Positions 30,531-41,700 of a DNA stretch of 64,000 bases are shown here, piece by piece. Every line of letters starts with the position of its first letter. Position 1 is the first letter of the stretch. The notes beneath the pieces were generated by a model. The model searched no databases. It was not told the DNA's origin and worked only from the letters and a program-made list of their open reading frames with translations. This stretch comes from Sacculina carcini. Taxonomy: Eukaryota; Arthropoda; Thecostraca; Sacculinidae. The translations under genes and the position numbers were made by a program. The stretch spans positions 2,848,001 through 2,912,000 of the forward strand of contig OU696593.1 in the NCBI GenBank assembly GCA_916048095.2, given 5' to 3'.

Positions 30531-32105
30531 TAGAGATGCGACCTAAAAAAAACCGACGGTTTTTTTTTTAAAAAAAACGTTTTTTGTGCCAAAAAACCGC
30601 GACCAAAAAAAACACGTTCTTTTTGGTTTTTTTGAAAAGTCATGCAAAGAATTCAAATTATGGAAATGATATATTTGGGATGTTAAATGAATTATTTTTA
30701 TCAACACATGGGTTATTCATGCTATTAGTGTCCCTATCAAATTGAATTATCATTAAATATGCACAATATAATTGTTATAATGTGTCTGAAAGCCCTAATA
30801 TCATTGTTTGCACGGTACTGTGCGGCACTTCTATGTACAGTACAGTTTTGCATTCAATTATTGAGTTAATCATTGTGTAAGAAAGCAGGGTTTGAGAACC
30901 GTTTTTATGCTAAAATCTGAAACTGTTTTTAAAAAAACAACAGGTGGCATAATTTTATTTTATTTTTTACACATTAACTTTTTACTGCCAGAAATTAACT
31001 ACGTTGGTTATAATAAGTTTCATCATTTCATTCAGCAGATCAATTATTTGCAAATATAAGAGTACAAACACTGCAAATATTTACATAAATACTACGAATA
31101 TGCACACAAACTTAGTGTCCCTAATGAGACTACGAATAAAAGCGGGTCGCAGTGGCAACGGACCAGAAAAACGGACAATATTTTCGTGTAGGAAAAAAAA
31201 CAACTGAGGAAATATATTTGATGTACAAAAAAGTATTTGAACACAAATAACTACATCAAGGAAACCATCATCCATAAAACCAGTTCTAAAAACAGAATAC
31301 TAATAAAAAACAGTTAATTTGGTTAAACTTTCCTTGATCTGCCGCCAATTTTTTCCCAATATCTACATCTACGAAAACAGTTTTTCCAAAAAATATATTT
31401 TGAAAAACACCATGGTTTAAAAGAACAGTTTAAATTAAGTGGTTTAACCAGCCGCTTATACGTACCAGCAGGCTAATTGCTATACAAAAGTTATTTGAAC
31501 GTACATTAATCAAATCTATCTTACATAGATACTGTTTTAGAAAACATTGTTTCATTAGAAAAGCGTTAGTTTAAATGAACGTTTGTCAAAAAAAACACTT
31601 GACCAACCAATTAGCTTGTCTTGTTCTGCTGCCAACATTTTCTGGACCTGTACATTAATAAAACGAATTTGAAACCAGTTTGAAAAACATCATTGCATTT
31701 TTTCATAAAAAACATGGTTTCTTTTAAAAAAAAACATGATTATTCAATGAATTTGTTTTGTTATGCTGACAAATTATTTCAAATATCCACATAATTATAA
31801 CCATCTTTAATAACATAGGTTTTCTCAATGAAAAAAACCTAAACCACCGGACCCGGATGCACTTTCAAACAGTCTCCTGAGGTATTTATTGATAAATATT
31901 CTTGTTTTTTATACTATTATCAAATTTTCTTTGAAATAAGACACGTAAAGATGTACAAAACATCAATTGAACTCATTTCTATGTACTAAAATCTAACATC
32001 CGATGACAATTGGGGCTAATTCTAAAAAATAAAAAATAAACCTAAAAAAACATGTTTTTTTTGCACAAAAAACGCAACCAAAAAAACGGTTTTTTTGCAT
32101 CACTA
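30531..32105 (+). mobile_element. Complete non-autonomous hAT element, 1,575 bp
   Basis: Flanked by a perfect 8-bp target duplication TGTATGAT (30523-30530 and 32106-32113), the hallmark length for hAT. Ends are TAGAGATGC at the left and GCATCACTA at the right (reverse complement TAGTGATGC), short imperfect terminal inverted repeats followed by poly-A/T-rich subterminal sequence. No transposase. It sits in the 5' UTR of the R2-type LINE. Partial relatives are at 1-336, 6548-6613 and 8602-9378. Confidence 0.88.
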
Positions 32106-32570
32106 TGTATGATGTGACCTCGCCGGCGTGCTAGGGTGACAGTTGCATTGAGAGTCGATAGAAGCTGCCAAACTTCGATAGTTTTTTAATAGGTTTCCGC
32201 TGTATTTGTTGGATTTGTCAGATTTCCTGCTTCATTAGCTGGCATAAATCTGATAGCAAAAACTCGTGCTGTGAATCCTGATGGCGCCTCAATTTTCCGC
32301 ATCAAATGTAGAAATTTAGAATATTTAATATAAACTAAGTGCTTAGTGTTAATATTACCGCATCAGAGTACAGGATCGTAAGTGATCGTAAGTGGTTAGT
32401 CTCTGAAGTGTGAGGCCGTGTTTCTCCTATGCTCCTGCTAGTCTTGTGAGGTACGACAGCCCGCCTCCTGTTGCGTTAGTGTGCTTGTGTCGACTGTGTG
32501 TCAGTGTGTCTGCTGTCTGCCACCCCACTGGTCGCCGTGGACACTCCATATGTAATAAACCAGGATCGAC

Positions 32571-35500
32571 ATGCCGGATCACAAGCGGCACCCAGCCGAG
32601 CTCGAATGTGCCGTGTGCACAGCCACCGTAGAGAGAGCGCAGCAAACCGGCCCTGTTGTCTGCCCGGCCTGCCGCCAATTTTTCCGCCGACAGCAGCACG
32701 ACATACGGCTAAACAGACGTTGCGCCCGCGATGGTAATTGCCCGATAACGCGGTCGACCCGCTCGTGCGTCCCCTGTCGACTAACCAAATGCCTCGCCGT
32801 CGGTCTGCAACCCGCACAACCTACAGGCGTCGCAACATCCGACACCGGGGAACCACACGAGCAGCCTAGTTCCCCGGCCTGCCCTGTCTGCCTGTCCTGC
32901 AACAGCAGAAAGAGGACGATCGCTTGCGCAACTTGCACAAGTCATTTCCACCACTCCTGCGTGGGCGTCACTCGGGCTCAGGCAGAGGCACTACCTGTGT
33001 GGAGCTGTAATGATTGTCTGCGATACCGTAGCGAGAACTATAACATAGATGCGCCCGACGAGATTGACAGCAATACACCAGCCGACCTCACTGCCGCACT
33101 TTCCGAGCTGCGTCTGCGATCCAGTGTGCGCCAGCACGTGCCACGCGCTCTGCGACATCGAGTTGCAGCCGAACTCGCGTAGCGAATCACGGCCGCACTG
33201 GAGGAGCGCTCTTCCAGTGCTTGGTGGCGTTTGCTGTCATACATAGCTACTGGCCCGTTGAGTATAACCAACCCAGCCACTGCCGACATACAGCGGCGAA
33301 CCACGCCGAGGGCGGAAAGCGAGGACGAAGCCAGATCGCGCTGCGTTCGAAACAAGTGCGCCGACGGCGACATTGCTGGTGCACTCCGATTGCTCACTTC
33401 AAGTGACAGTGTGGTTGGATGCAGCGAAGAAGTGACCAGGGAGCTTGAGGAAAAGCATCCAGCAGCGCTCGATGACGAACAGCCCCCGCCACGTCGCGAC
33501 TGCCCCGAGCTCCGCGTAGAAAAGCAGGAGGTCCAGAAAGCCATCAACAGCCTGCCTAAAGGCTCCTCTGGTGGACTCGACGGCCTGAGGCCCCTTCACC
33601 TTCGCCAACTTGTCTCGTTACAAACGGCAGAGGCTGGTCAACAGCTGTTAGCTGCACTCACAGCGTTATCCAATTGCGCCATCGCCGGCCGGATTCCAGA
33701 CTGCGCCAGACCCGCTTTCTACAGCGCGCGTCTCATTGCCTTGCGCAAGAAGTCGGGGGGATTACGTCCCATTGCCGTTGGCAGTCTTTTCAGAGCCTCG
33801 CCAGCAAGATTCTGGCCGGTAAGATGGCAGCAGCTGTGGCACACGAGCTGCAGCCTGTCCAACTGGGCGTGGCCACCCCGCTCGGATGCGAGGCAGCCGT
33901 GCACACCACTCGCGCCTTCATTGCGGACCACGAGGATTGCAGCGGACACATCTTACTAAAACTAGATATGTCCAACGCATTCAACTGCGTAAGTCACACC
34001 CACATACTGGCTGAAATCTATCGCCGTTTCCCCGCCGCTCTGCCTTTGACCCTGCAGGCTTACGGTCAGCCGACTCCCCTCTACCATGGACCTAACCGCG
34101 TCTGGTCGTGCAGGGGCGTTCAGCAGGGGGATCCACTCGGACCACTGTTATTCGCCCTGGCCGTGGACTCTATCGCACAGTCAATGGAATCACCTTTAAA
34201 CGTGTGGTACTTTGACGATGCGACTCTTGCCGGACCAAGACACATGGTCCTGGCAGATGTTGGCCGCCTCCTGCCAGCTCTCCACAACATTGGCCTAGAC
34301 ATAAACGCCAACAAATGCGAGGTAACTCTCCTGGGACCACGTGACGACAAGAGCGACGGACAGAACAACGCAGCAGCTTTGTTAAATGAGGCGGCGGAGA
34401 CTCACCTGGAAGAGCTGCAGCTCCTCGGCGCCCCGGTCAGAAGCGGCGGCATAGGCAGGGCGCTGGACATCATCAGCGACGCCACAGACTTGCTGTTTGA
34501 GAGATCAGGCTATATCGGCTCGCACCCGGCGCTGTTCTTCCTCAGCAAGTACGTGTTGGTGCCGCGAGCCGTGTACCTGATGCGGGCGGCTCCGTGCTAC
34601 AAAGCAAGAGACCAGCTGAGGATTATAGACGAACGCCTCCGATCGGCCATCAGCGCGTGCTGCAACGTCCAGCTTAATGATGATCGGTGGATACAAGCGT
34701 CGCTCCCAGTTCGAATGGGAGGCATAGGTGCTAGGCGTCTGAAGGACATGGCCCTACCGGCTCACATCGCCTCTTTGGTGTCCGCTGAAGACCTGGTCTG
34801 TCAGATTACCCGACGCAGCAGCGACGATAGACCCGGTCCTCCGGTGGCTGTCATCGAGGAGTACGTCGGCCGTCAGTGCCCGGACTTCGGTGCGGATGAG
34901 CCCCACAATCAACGCCATTTGGACTAAATAGCGTCCCGCGTTCGCCTAAACTACCTGCTGGATCACGCCGACCAAGTGGACCGTGCACGGCTGAAGGCCG
35001 CTGCAGCGCCTCACAGCGGAGCCTGGCTAGGGGCCGTACCGGTCGCCAACCTCGGTCTGCTCCTGCCGGACGAAGCCGTGCGAATCGGTGTGGCGCTACG
35101 CCTAGGAGCGCCTGTACAGCAGCCACACAGATGCCGCTGCGGCAAGACCTCAGACGGATGGGGGTATCACAGCCTCTCCTGCGACCGCAGCGCCGGCAGA
35201 CTGCCACGGCACAAGGCGCTAAATGATGTCATCTATCGCAGTCTGGCGTCAGCCGGCGTAGGAGCAGTCCTGGAGCCACGAGGCCTCGACCGAGGAGATG
35301 GCCGACGTCCAGATGGCGTAACAATCTTCCCCTTCCGTCGCGGCAAGTCGCTGCTTTGGGACGCAACATGTGTCAACACATTCGGTGCCACACACCTTGT
35401 GGAATGCGCGGTCGTCCCAGGAACAGCAGCAAAGAGCGCAGAGGAGAGGAAGCGGCGGCGCTACGCTGAACTCAGCCAGCGGTACGATTTCGTGCCTCTG

Positions 35501-35680
35501 GCCGTGGAGACCACCGGCGTACTAGGCGAGGCTTTCGAAGAGCTGATGAGGTGCCTCGGTCATCGCATGAGTGCAAGGAGTGGAGAGCCCCGCGAAACTG
35601 CCTGGTTGAGACAGCGGATCGGTCTGGCTGTCGTCCGCGGTAACACCGCATCCATTTGCCAACTGGGCGACTTTACATAA
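32571..35680 (+). pseudogene. RLE-type LINE polyprotein with N-terminal nuclear-receptor-type zinc fingers and PHD finger
   Basis: About 1,036 codons, interrupted by an in-frame TAG (33180), a one-base shift near 33790 and an in-frame TAA (34925). Residues 13-69 carry eight cysteines (13, 16, 31, 34, 51, 57, 66, 69) with CPACRQFFRRQ and CVPCRLTKCLAVGL, the zf-C4 nuclear-receptor DNA-binding pattern. Residues 104-149 form a C4HC3 PHD finger (C104, C107, C119, C122, H127, C130, C146, C149). RT follows: SSGGLDGLRP, motif A LKLDMSNAFNCVSH, motif B VQQGDPLGPLLFALA, catalytic YFDD. The C-terminus is an R2-type endonuclease: CRCGKTSDGWGYHSLSC, RRPDGVT, LLWDATCVNT. No APE domain is present. Confidence 0.85.
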
Positions 35681-35806
35681 TTCTGTGTATATGTGCGTTT
35701 TGAAAGTGGTTGTGTATCATGTGTATATTGTAAATATAGTGTTAATTGTTCACAAAAAAAAACACACACACACAGACAGACAGATGATCTCTTTTATATA
35801 TATAGA

Positions 35807-36513
35807 TAAATTGGCGCATAAAAGTCCCCAGGAGACCGAGCAGCTGCTGGTAACGTCCAACCTCAATTATAATGAAGCTTCACGATGAATAACTATAACC
35901 ATTTAACTATACACAAATTGGCAATTGATACATACCGTTAAATATGAATAGATAAATAATTACAAATATATGAATAATTGTATATGCATTGTATTATTAA
36001 TATTGTTATATTATGTGTTATTATTATAAACAATTAAAATACAATAAGATACATAAATATTAACGGCTACTTAATTAATTTGATGAACAATTTCATGTGA
36101 TAATTTGATGTATGAATCGGAAATATACGAATACAAATTTGTGTGCGTGCGTGTGTTTGTGGAATGTGCTTTATTGACTTAGTGTTTGAATTGAGCTATA
36201 CCAGTGGTTCTCAACCGTATTGGAGATTCTAAACTCCGCAAGTTCCATACATGCATTCATCAAACTCATATCGTGTTTGAAGTATTATATGAGAAAAATC
36301 ACCTACGATCAAGGCAGTCACACAAGTAGGCTACTACTGAGTGGACCGAGTTGCTTGCTTTCTTGAGAATATATGTTTATTATAATGGCTACAGGTCCCC
36401 CTTTCCCCGAGAGGAAAGTATTATCCGCTCAGAGGCGGGGGTATCATAGCCGCCACGCTACTCATTGTTGCCTGCTTTTATGCTAATTATGATGGGCGGT
36501 ATGATTATATACT
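35807..36513. other. A/T-rich intergenic stretch
   Basis: No gene recognised. An isolated CAGTGGTTCTCAACC (36201-36215) resembles a hAT (Charlie-type) terminal repeat, but I cannot find a partner end. Contains the downstream region of the minus-strand coding exon. Confidence 0.4.
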
Positions 36514-37950
36514 TCAACAGTCATACACACAGCGCTGGAGTCCGCATGTTCTGACCGCCATTGTGAAGACTCGTCTGGCGGCTGTTTTCGTTTGCCTCCA
36601 GAAAGTGGAGATTTTGCCTTGTTTTGCCTTGTCAGCAGAATTTTTTGTGAAGCTTTCATATCTCTCATATTCCTCTATTGGAATGAATGTGTCCCCTATC
36701 GTGTCTTTTTCCTCAGTGCAAGGGGAATAATTGTATAGTTCTTGATAATCTTCACATATCAGAGATTGCTCGCTGACAACCGGGCTGTCAGAACTGGAGC
36801 CGTGTGGCCGCTCTTTCCCAGCAACCATTTCTTGATCATATGCAGTACGATCTATATCTCTAGTCATCTGGGATGCAGCAGCTCTGGTCATAATGCACGT
36901 TTCTGTATTACCTTGAGTCGTGCAAGCTGTATTTACCAGATCATACAGCGTGTTCCTGATCAACTGAGTATGATCCTCCTCATCTGATGTGTCCATCTTC
37001 TCATCGCAATCAACGTTCTTGGACGTATCCGGCAGATCATCCAAGTTGTTTTCTCTGTTGTCTTCTACTTCTTCGTCTTTACTGTTTTCTTCTTCCACAT
37101 TTCTCAGTAGAGTTTGTGTGCACAATTGGTTGTTCATGGCACTGAGGTCATACTGGGTTGAAACACCGGCCTGCACCTGGTCTTGTTCTTCAGAGCAGCA
37201 CTCGGAACCAGGCACTTCTATTACTCCTCTCACAAATGTCTCCTCAGCTTTGTGAAAACACGGAGCTTCTTCACGTTTCTCACTCTCATCTTCCTCATCT
37301 AGACTGTCGATTTCAGTCTGCATCACTTTTTGGATTGAGATCAACATGCTGACAAACTTACTCCCCGTAGGGTTGGAGAAATCTAGGGAATCTGGTGTTT
37401 CAGTATGTGACGTCTGCACGGTTTTGTTTTCACCGCACAGTGTAGATTTATCGGCATGTTTTAAATGATGAACACATTCAGTGTTTGTCATCCCGATATT
37501 GTTAGTGGGTGATTGACAGTCAGGTTCTTCTGATGTCTGTTCAGTCTGGTCTGAATTGCACTTGACATTGTCTTTGTTCTCTGTGTTACCTTCGTCATTC
37601 TCCTCCATGGAATCCAGTTCAAGTTGCAGTATTTCTTGTAGACCAGTAAGCATACTAACAAACTTGTTCCCGTTCGGATTGTAGTAGTCAAATACGCCAG
37701 ATCCTGTAGTCTCTGACGCTTGCCGAGTTTCGTCCTTGTTAATGCTGGTTGTGAAGATGCTCCGGTCACGTTGACGTTTTTCATTGCCGTTTTCATCCCA
37801 CATATCTTCCTCCTCACTTTCCATGATTGTCTCCAGTTTGACAAACATGGCGATTGTCGGGTCGATGGTGTTGGATTGATATTTGCTGGCAGTTCGGATG
37901 ACTTTGAACTGTGTTGTGGCTTCTGGAATGTTCACTGTCACCAGTGATAC
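36514..37950 (-). CDS. Uncharacterised acidic protein, probably the last exon of a host gene
   Basis: Open for about 478 codons on the minus strand, from just inside a stop at 37951 to the stop at 36514. There is no ATG at its 5' edge; the first Met lies about 30 codons in. This suggests entry from an upstream exon; AG acceptors are present near 37938. The protein is strongly acidic and Ser/Thr-rich with no transmembrane segment. Three related segments are visible, DPTIAMFVKLETIMESEEED, NPNGNKFVSMLTGLQEIL and NPTGSKFVSMLISIQKVM, the last two each followed by an acidic D-S-x-x-E-x-D-E run. The C-terminus is basic (FWRQTKTAARRVFTMAVRTC). I do not recognise the family. It lacks mobile-element motifs and its codon use looks ordinary. 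Confidence 0.6.
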   Translation of the reverse strand, partial: VSLVTVNIPEATTQFKVIRTASKYQSNTIDPTIAMFVKLETIMESEEEDMWDENGNEKRQRDRSIFTTSINKDETRQASETTGSGVFDYYNPNGNKFVSMLTGLQEILQLELDSMEENDEGNTENKDNVKCNSDQTEQTSEEPDCQSPTNNIGMTNTECVHHLKHADKSTLCGENKTVQTSHTETPDSLDFSNPTGSKFVSMLISIQKVMQTEIDSLDEEDESEKREEAPCFHKAEETFVRGVIEVPGSECCSEEQDQVQAGVSTQYDLSAMNNQLCTQTLLRNVEEENSKDEEVEDNRENNLDDLPDTSKNVDCDEKMDTSDEEDHTQLIRNTLYDLVNTACTTQGNTETCIMTRAAASQMTRDIDRTAYDQEMVAGKERPHGSSSDSPVVSEQSLICEDYQELYNYSPCTEEKDTIGDTFIPIEEYERYESFTKNSADKAKQGKISTFWRQTKTAARRVFTMAVRTCGLQRCVYDC

Positions 37951-37953
37951 TCA

Positions 37954-38284
37954 ATATTCTCGCTGATGTAAGAGTTTAGCTGGAACGTATGCAGCCAGTT
38001 CAATAACAAGCGCATGAATGACATCGTTCTAACAATTGCATTCAATGTGAATTCGCCTAATAAAACTTTCTCGCGGATTATATTCAAAAGTTCCTTCAGT
38101 ATGTGTTTTCTAATTTTATTCTCATTTTCGTGAAATTTTACTCAATTTAGCGTGCATTAATATTGATATACTCCCAATTTTTTATTTAAATTAAAAACAA
38201 AATAGATGTAGTCATATAGCCAATATGAATAATTGGGTTTCGCCTTCATACAAATATCTTCTCTATACAAAATACCTGGCTGTG
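37954..38284. other. Spacer upstream of the acidic-protein exon
   Basis: Unique A/T-rich sequence, probably intronic to the minus-strand gene. No other feature seen. Confidence 0.35.
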
Positions 38285-38790
38285 CCCTTGATTAATTTCA
38301 ACTAAGTTTATGTGTATGTGTTTGAGTTTGTGTTTAAGGTCAAGTAAGTTGATGTGTATGTGTTTGAGTTTGTGTTTAAGTGTGTTGTGTTTACGTTCAA
38401 GTAGGTTTATGTGCATGTATTTGAGTTTGTGTTCAAGTGTGTTGTGTTTAAGTTCAAGTGGGTTCATGTGTATGTGACTGAGTTTTTGCTCAAGTGTGTT
38501 GTGTTCAAGTTCAGGTTTATGTGTTTGAGTTTGTGTTTAAGTGTGTTGTGTTTAAGTTCAAGTAAGGTTATATGCATGTATTTGAGTTTGTGTTCAAGTG
38601 TGTTGTGTTTAAGTTCAAGTAAGTTTATTGTGCATGTGTCTGAGTTTGTGTTTAAGTTCAAGTAAGTTGAATTTATTTGAGTTTGTGTTCAAGTGTGTTT
38701 TGTTTAAGTTCAAGTAAGTTTATTTGCATGTGTTTGAGTTTGTGGTCGATTTGAGTTTGTGTTTGAGTTTGTGTTCAGTGAGTTTGAGTT
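38285..38790. repeat. 57-bp G/T-rich minisatellite
   Basis: Eight or more degenerate copies built from tttgagtttgtgttcaagtg, tgttgtgtttaagttcaagt and aggtttatgtgcatgta; the full unit is 57 bases with shortened variants. Because 57 is 19 codons, both strands keep open frames (minus-strand repeat LELKHNTLEHKLKYMHIN). I regard it as non-coding. Confidence 0.75.
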
Positions 38791-41700
38791 ATCTCCGGTA
38801 ATTCCGGTAATAATTTGCCTGTAATTGGTAATAATAATGATAATAATAATTATAGCAGCCGCCTCCCCGGCCCGGGTCCTCAACACTCGCCCACTCCCGT
38901 TGCCTCACGCATGATGTTGAAATTCATCATAAACTAGCATTAAAACCCGCCCGTTGTGCGGAGGAATTCATAAAATGGAATTAATATTCATAAAAAAGAT
39001 TCCAAATTAAAAAAGAAAATGAAAACTCATAAGTGTCTTACTCAATAGAAAAGTCCAAGTGTGAATATTTTTATTTTATTTTGACATCATATTTTCCCTC
39101 AACCCGCCTCATATATAAACCCACCCATTGTGCGGAATAATTCAGAACACCAACACGTAACAAACAATGAAAATTCTAGCATGTAAACCCGCCCGTCGTG
39201 CGAAACAGTTCATACTATTAAATTTGTATTCAATTTATGAGAGAAAAGGAATATGAATTAAAAAAGAGTGGAGTAAACCCATAAAAAAGTCCAAGTTTCT
39301 TTATTTTCATATTTATTTTCACAAAATAGTTTGCCTAAACCACCTCATATTTATACATGCCCGCCGTGCTGAATAATTCAGAACTCAGACACGAAACAAT
39401 GTAAAATGACTACACTTTTTCATCATAATGTTTCCAAAATATTTTTATAACTTAACATCACCGTCTAGAATTGAAACCCACCAGTTGTGCGGAGCAATTC
39501 ATAAAATGAAATTCATATTTAATTTATAAACATATTGCAAATTAAAAAAGAAAACAGATATACTCATTAAAATCTTACTCAATTGAAAAGTCTAAATTTA
39601 ATATTTTTATTTTTATTTTGGCAACATATTTTCCTTTAACCCGCCTCATATTGAAACTCGCCCGTCGTGCTCAACAATTCATAAAATAAAATGCATATTC
39701 AATCCATAGAATAAACTGTATAAAAATTAAAAAGCAAAAAAATTAAGCTGTGAATACGTTCACCAATGAAAACTCTAAATGTGAATATTTTAATTATAAA
39801 TTTGACAAAATATTATCCCTTAATCCAACTCAATTTAAACCTACCCGTCGTGCGGAATAATTCAGAACACTAACACGTACAAAACAATGAAAATTCTAGC
39901 ATGTAAACCCGCCCGTCGTGCGAAACAGTTCATACTATTAAATTTGTATTCAATTCATAAGAGAAAATATATATGAATTAATGAAGAAAAGAGTAAACCC
40001 AAAAAATCCTATTTAAACCTACCCGTCGTGCGGAATAATTCAGAACTCTGACACGAAACAATGAAAAATTAATAAATTTTTTATCATAATGTTTTCAAAA
40101 TATATTTATAACTCAACATCACCATCTAGCATTAAAACCCGCCCTTTGTGCAGAACAATGAATAAAGTAGAATGAATATTGAATAAATAAGAAATTATTA
40201 GAAATTAAAAATGAAAAAGTAAACCCATAAAAAGTCTTAACCAATAGAAAAGTCTAAATGTGAATGTTTTTATTTTAGATGTGGCAGAATATTTTCCCTC
40301 GAACTGCCTCGTATTCAAACCCGCCCGTCGTGCGGAACTATAAATAGAATATAATGAATCAAAAAGCAAAAAGCTTATCCAATAGAAAAATATAAGTTTG
40401 TAAATTCTTATTTTAATTATTGACAAAGTTTTTTTCCTCAACACTGCTCAATTTCACACCTATCCTTCGTAATTCAGAAGTGTAACACTATCAAAACAAT
40501 GAAACCTTCTGTCATCTCTATAATTCCACATTTATGCGTCCGCTAAAACAGCATATTCATATAGTTGGCATTGCATGATATTACAACCCATATCCTTATG
40601 CAACTTGAGCTTATGCAGCTTGAAATTAAACCAATTAAATTATACAGTAAACTTCAGTATTTAACTTTGTTCCCAGTAGTATTTTACCCGCCCGTCGGGC
40701 GGAACAATTCATGTGTAAATATTGAGGATAATAAAGCCATTCTATTCAGTATAGTGTAGCATTAATTTAACTGTACCCAATAAAACCACACCATCCATGC
40801 TTGGAGCTAATATGATGCATTCTTAATTGTGATTGGGCTCCAGTGAAATTTAATCGGTGTATATTCCTGTGTAATCGCAAGTGCGCATAATAGCTGTCAA
40901 ATTGGCAATATGTCCTTTTGACTTTACACCGCCGAAACTTCCTTCAGATACACTTTGGAAAATTACAAATTATACCGTATTGTAGAAAACAAGATTTCTA
41001 GCGCGATGGTATAATTTATTTTTATGTGTAACAACTATTTACTGAGAAATAGTACAAAAATGAATATATTTTAGTCGCCCGGTGTTCAAGTGTAATTTTG
41101 GATGTATTTGAGAATTTTGCCAATTTTACACGTTTTTGGTATCATTTGTGGGTATAAATTATAACTTATATTGTAGAACACAAAATTCTCTACACAGTAG
41201 TATATTCTTGTGTAATCGCAAGTGCGTAAATTGTGATTGGACTTCAGTGAAATTAAATCAGTGTATATTCCTGTGTAATCGCAAGTGCGCATAATAGCTG
41301 TCAAATTGGCAACATGACATTTTGACTTTACACCGCCGTAACTTCCTTTAGATACATTTTGGAAAATTAAAAATTCTACGGTATTGTAGAAAACAAAATT
41401 TCTAGCACGATGGTATAATTTATTTTAATTTGTGACAATTAGTTTTTGAGAAATAGGTAGAAAAATGAATTAATTTTAGTCACCCAGTGTTCAAGCGTAA
41501 TTTTGGACGAATTTGAGAATTTTGCCAAATTTACACGTTTTTTGTATCATTTGTGGGTATAAATTATAACTTTTCTTGTAAAACGCAAAATTATCTACAC
41601 AGTAGTATATTCCTGTGTAATCGCAAGTGCGCATAATAGCTGTCAAATTGGCAATATGTCCTTTTGACTTTACACCGCCGTAACTTCCTTTAGATACACT

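Larger units (their letters stand above)
30388..35757 (+). mobile_element. R2-superfamily LINE with restriction-like endonuclease, inserted in a (CA)n tract
   Basis: It begins after (CA)n at ttgtaagtaacagttgtcag, has a roughly 600-base 5' UTR (interrupted by a hAT at 30531-32105) and one long reading frame (32571-35680), and ends in about nine A residues directly followed by acacacacacagacagacag. Net length without the hAT is about 3.8 kb. Both flanks are the CA/CAGA tract of the Helitron-like element. The coding part is distinctly GC-rich against A/T-rich surroundings. Confidence 0.8.
27115..35806 (-). mobile_element. Helitron-like element 1, split by an R2-type LINE
   Basis: On the minus strand it starts TCTATATATATAAAAGAG at 35806 after host A and ends ...GGGTTTTAATGCTAG at 27115 before host T. 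These are TC and CTAG termini with an A/T target and no duplication. A GC-rich CCGCACAACGGGCGG foldback lies nine bases before CTAG. The parts are 35806-35757 (5' end) and 30338-27115 (body). The 5' half holds diverged 340-bp modules; the 3' half holds about twelve repeats of a cccgcccgtcgtgcgg motif. There is no Rep/Helicase gene, so it is non-autonomous. Termini resemble HeliBat-type Helitrons (TCCTATATAATAAAAG...CTAG). Confidence 0.65.

Noticed and set aside
32571-32800. Host nuclear receptor gene fragment lying by chance upstream of the LINE
   Set aside because: The zinc fingers, PHD finger and start of the RT region share one frame, GC-rich composition and one element with defined edges (CA tract and poly-A), so fusion within the LINE is the simpler reading; kept as the refutation test.
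36195-36220. A hAT element starting at CAGTGGTTCTCAACC
   Set aside because: Only one terminal-repeat-like 15-mer; no partner end or 8-bp duplication could be found.
38246-38665. Open repeated frames in the 57-bp minisatellite
   Set aside because: The period is a multiple of three, so any stop-free frame stays open; both strands are equally open.
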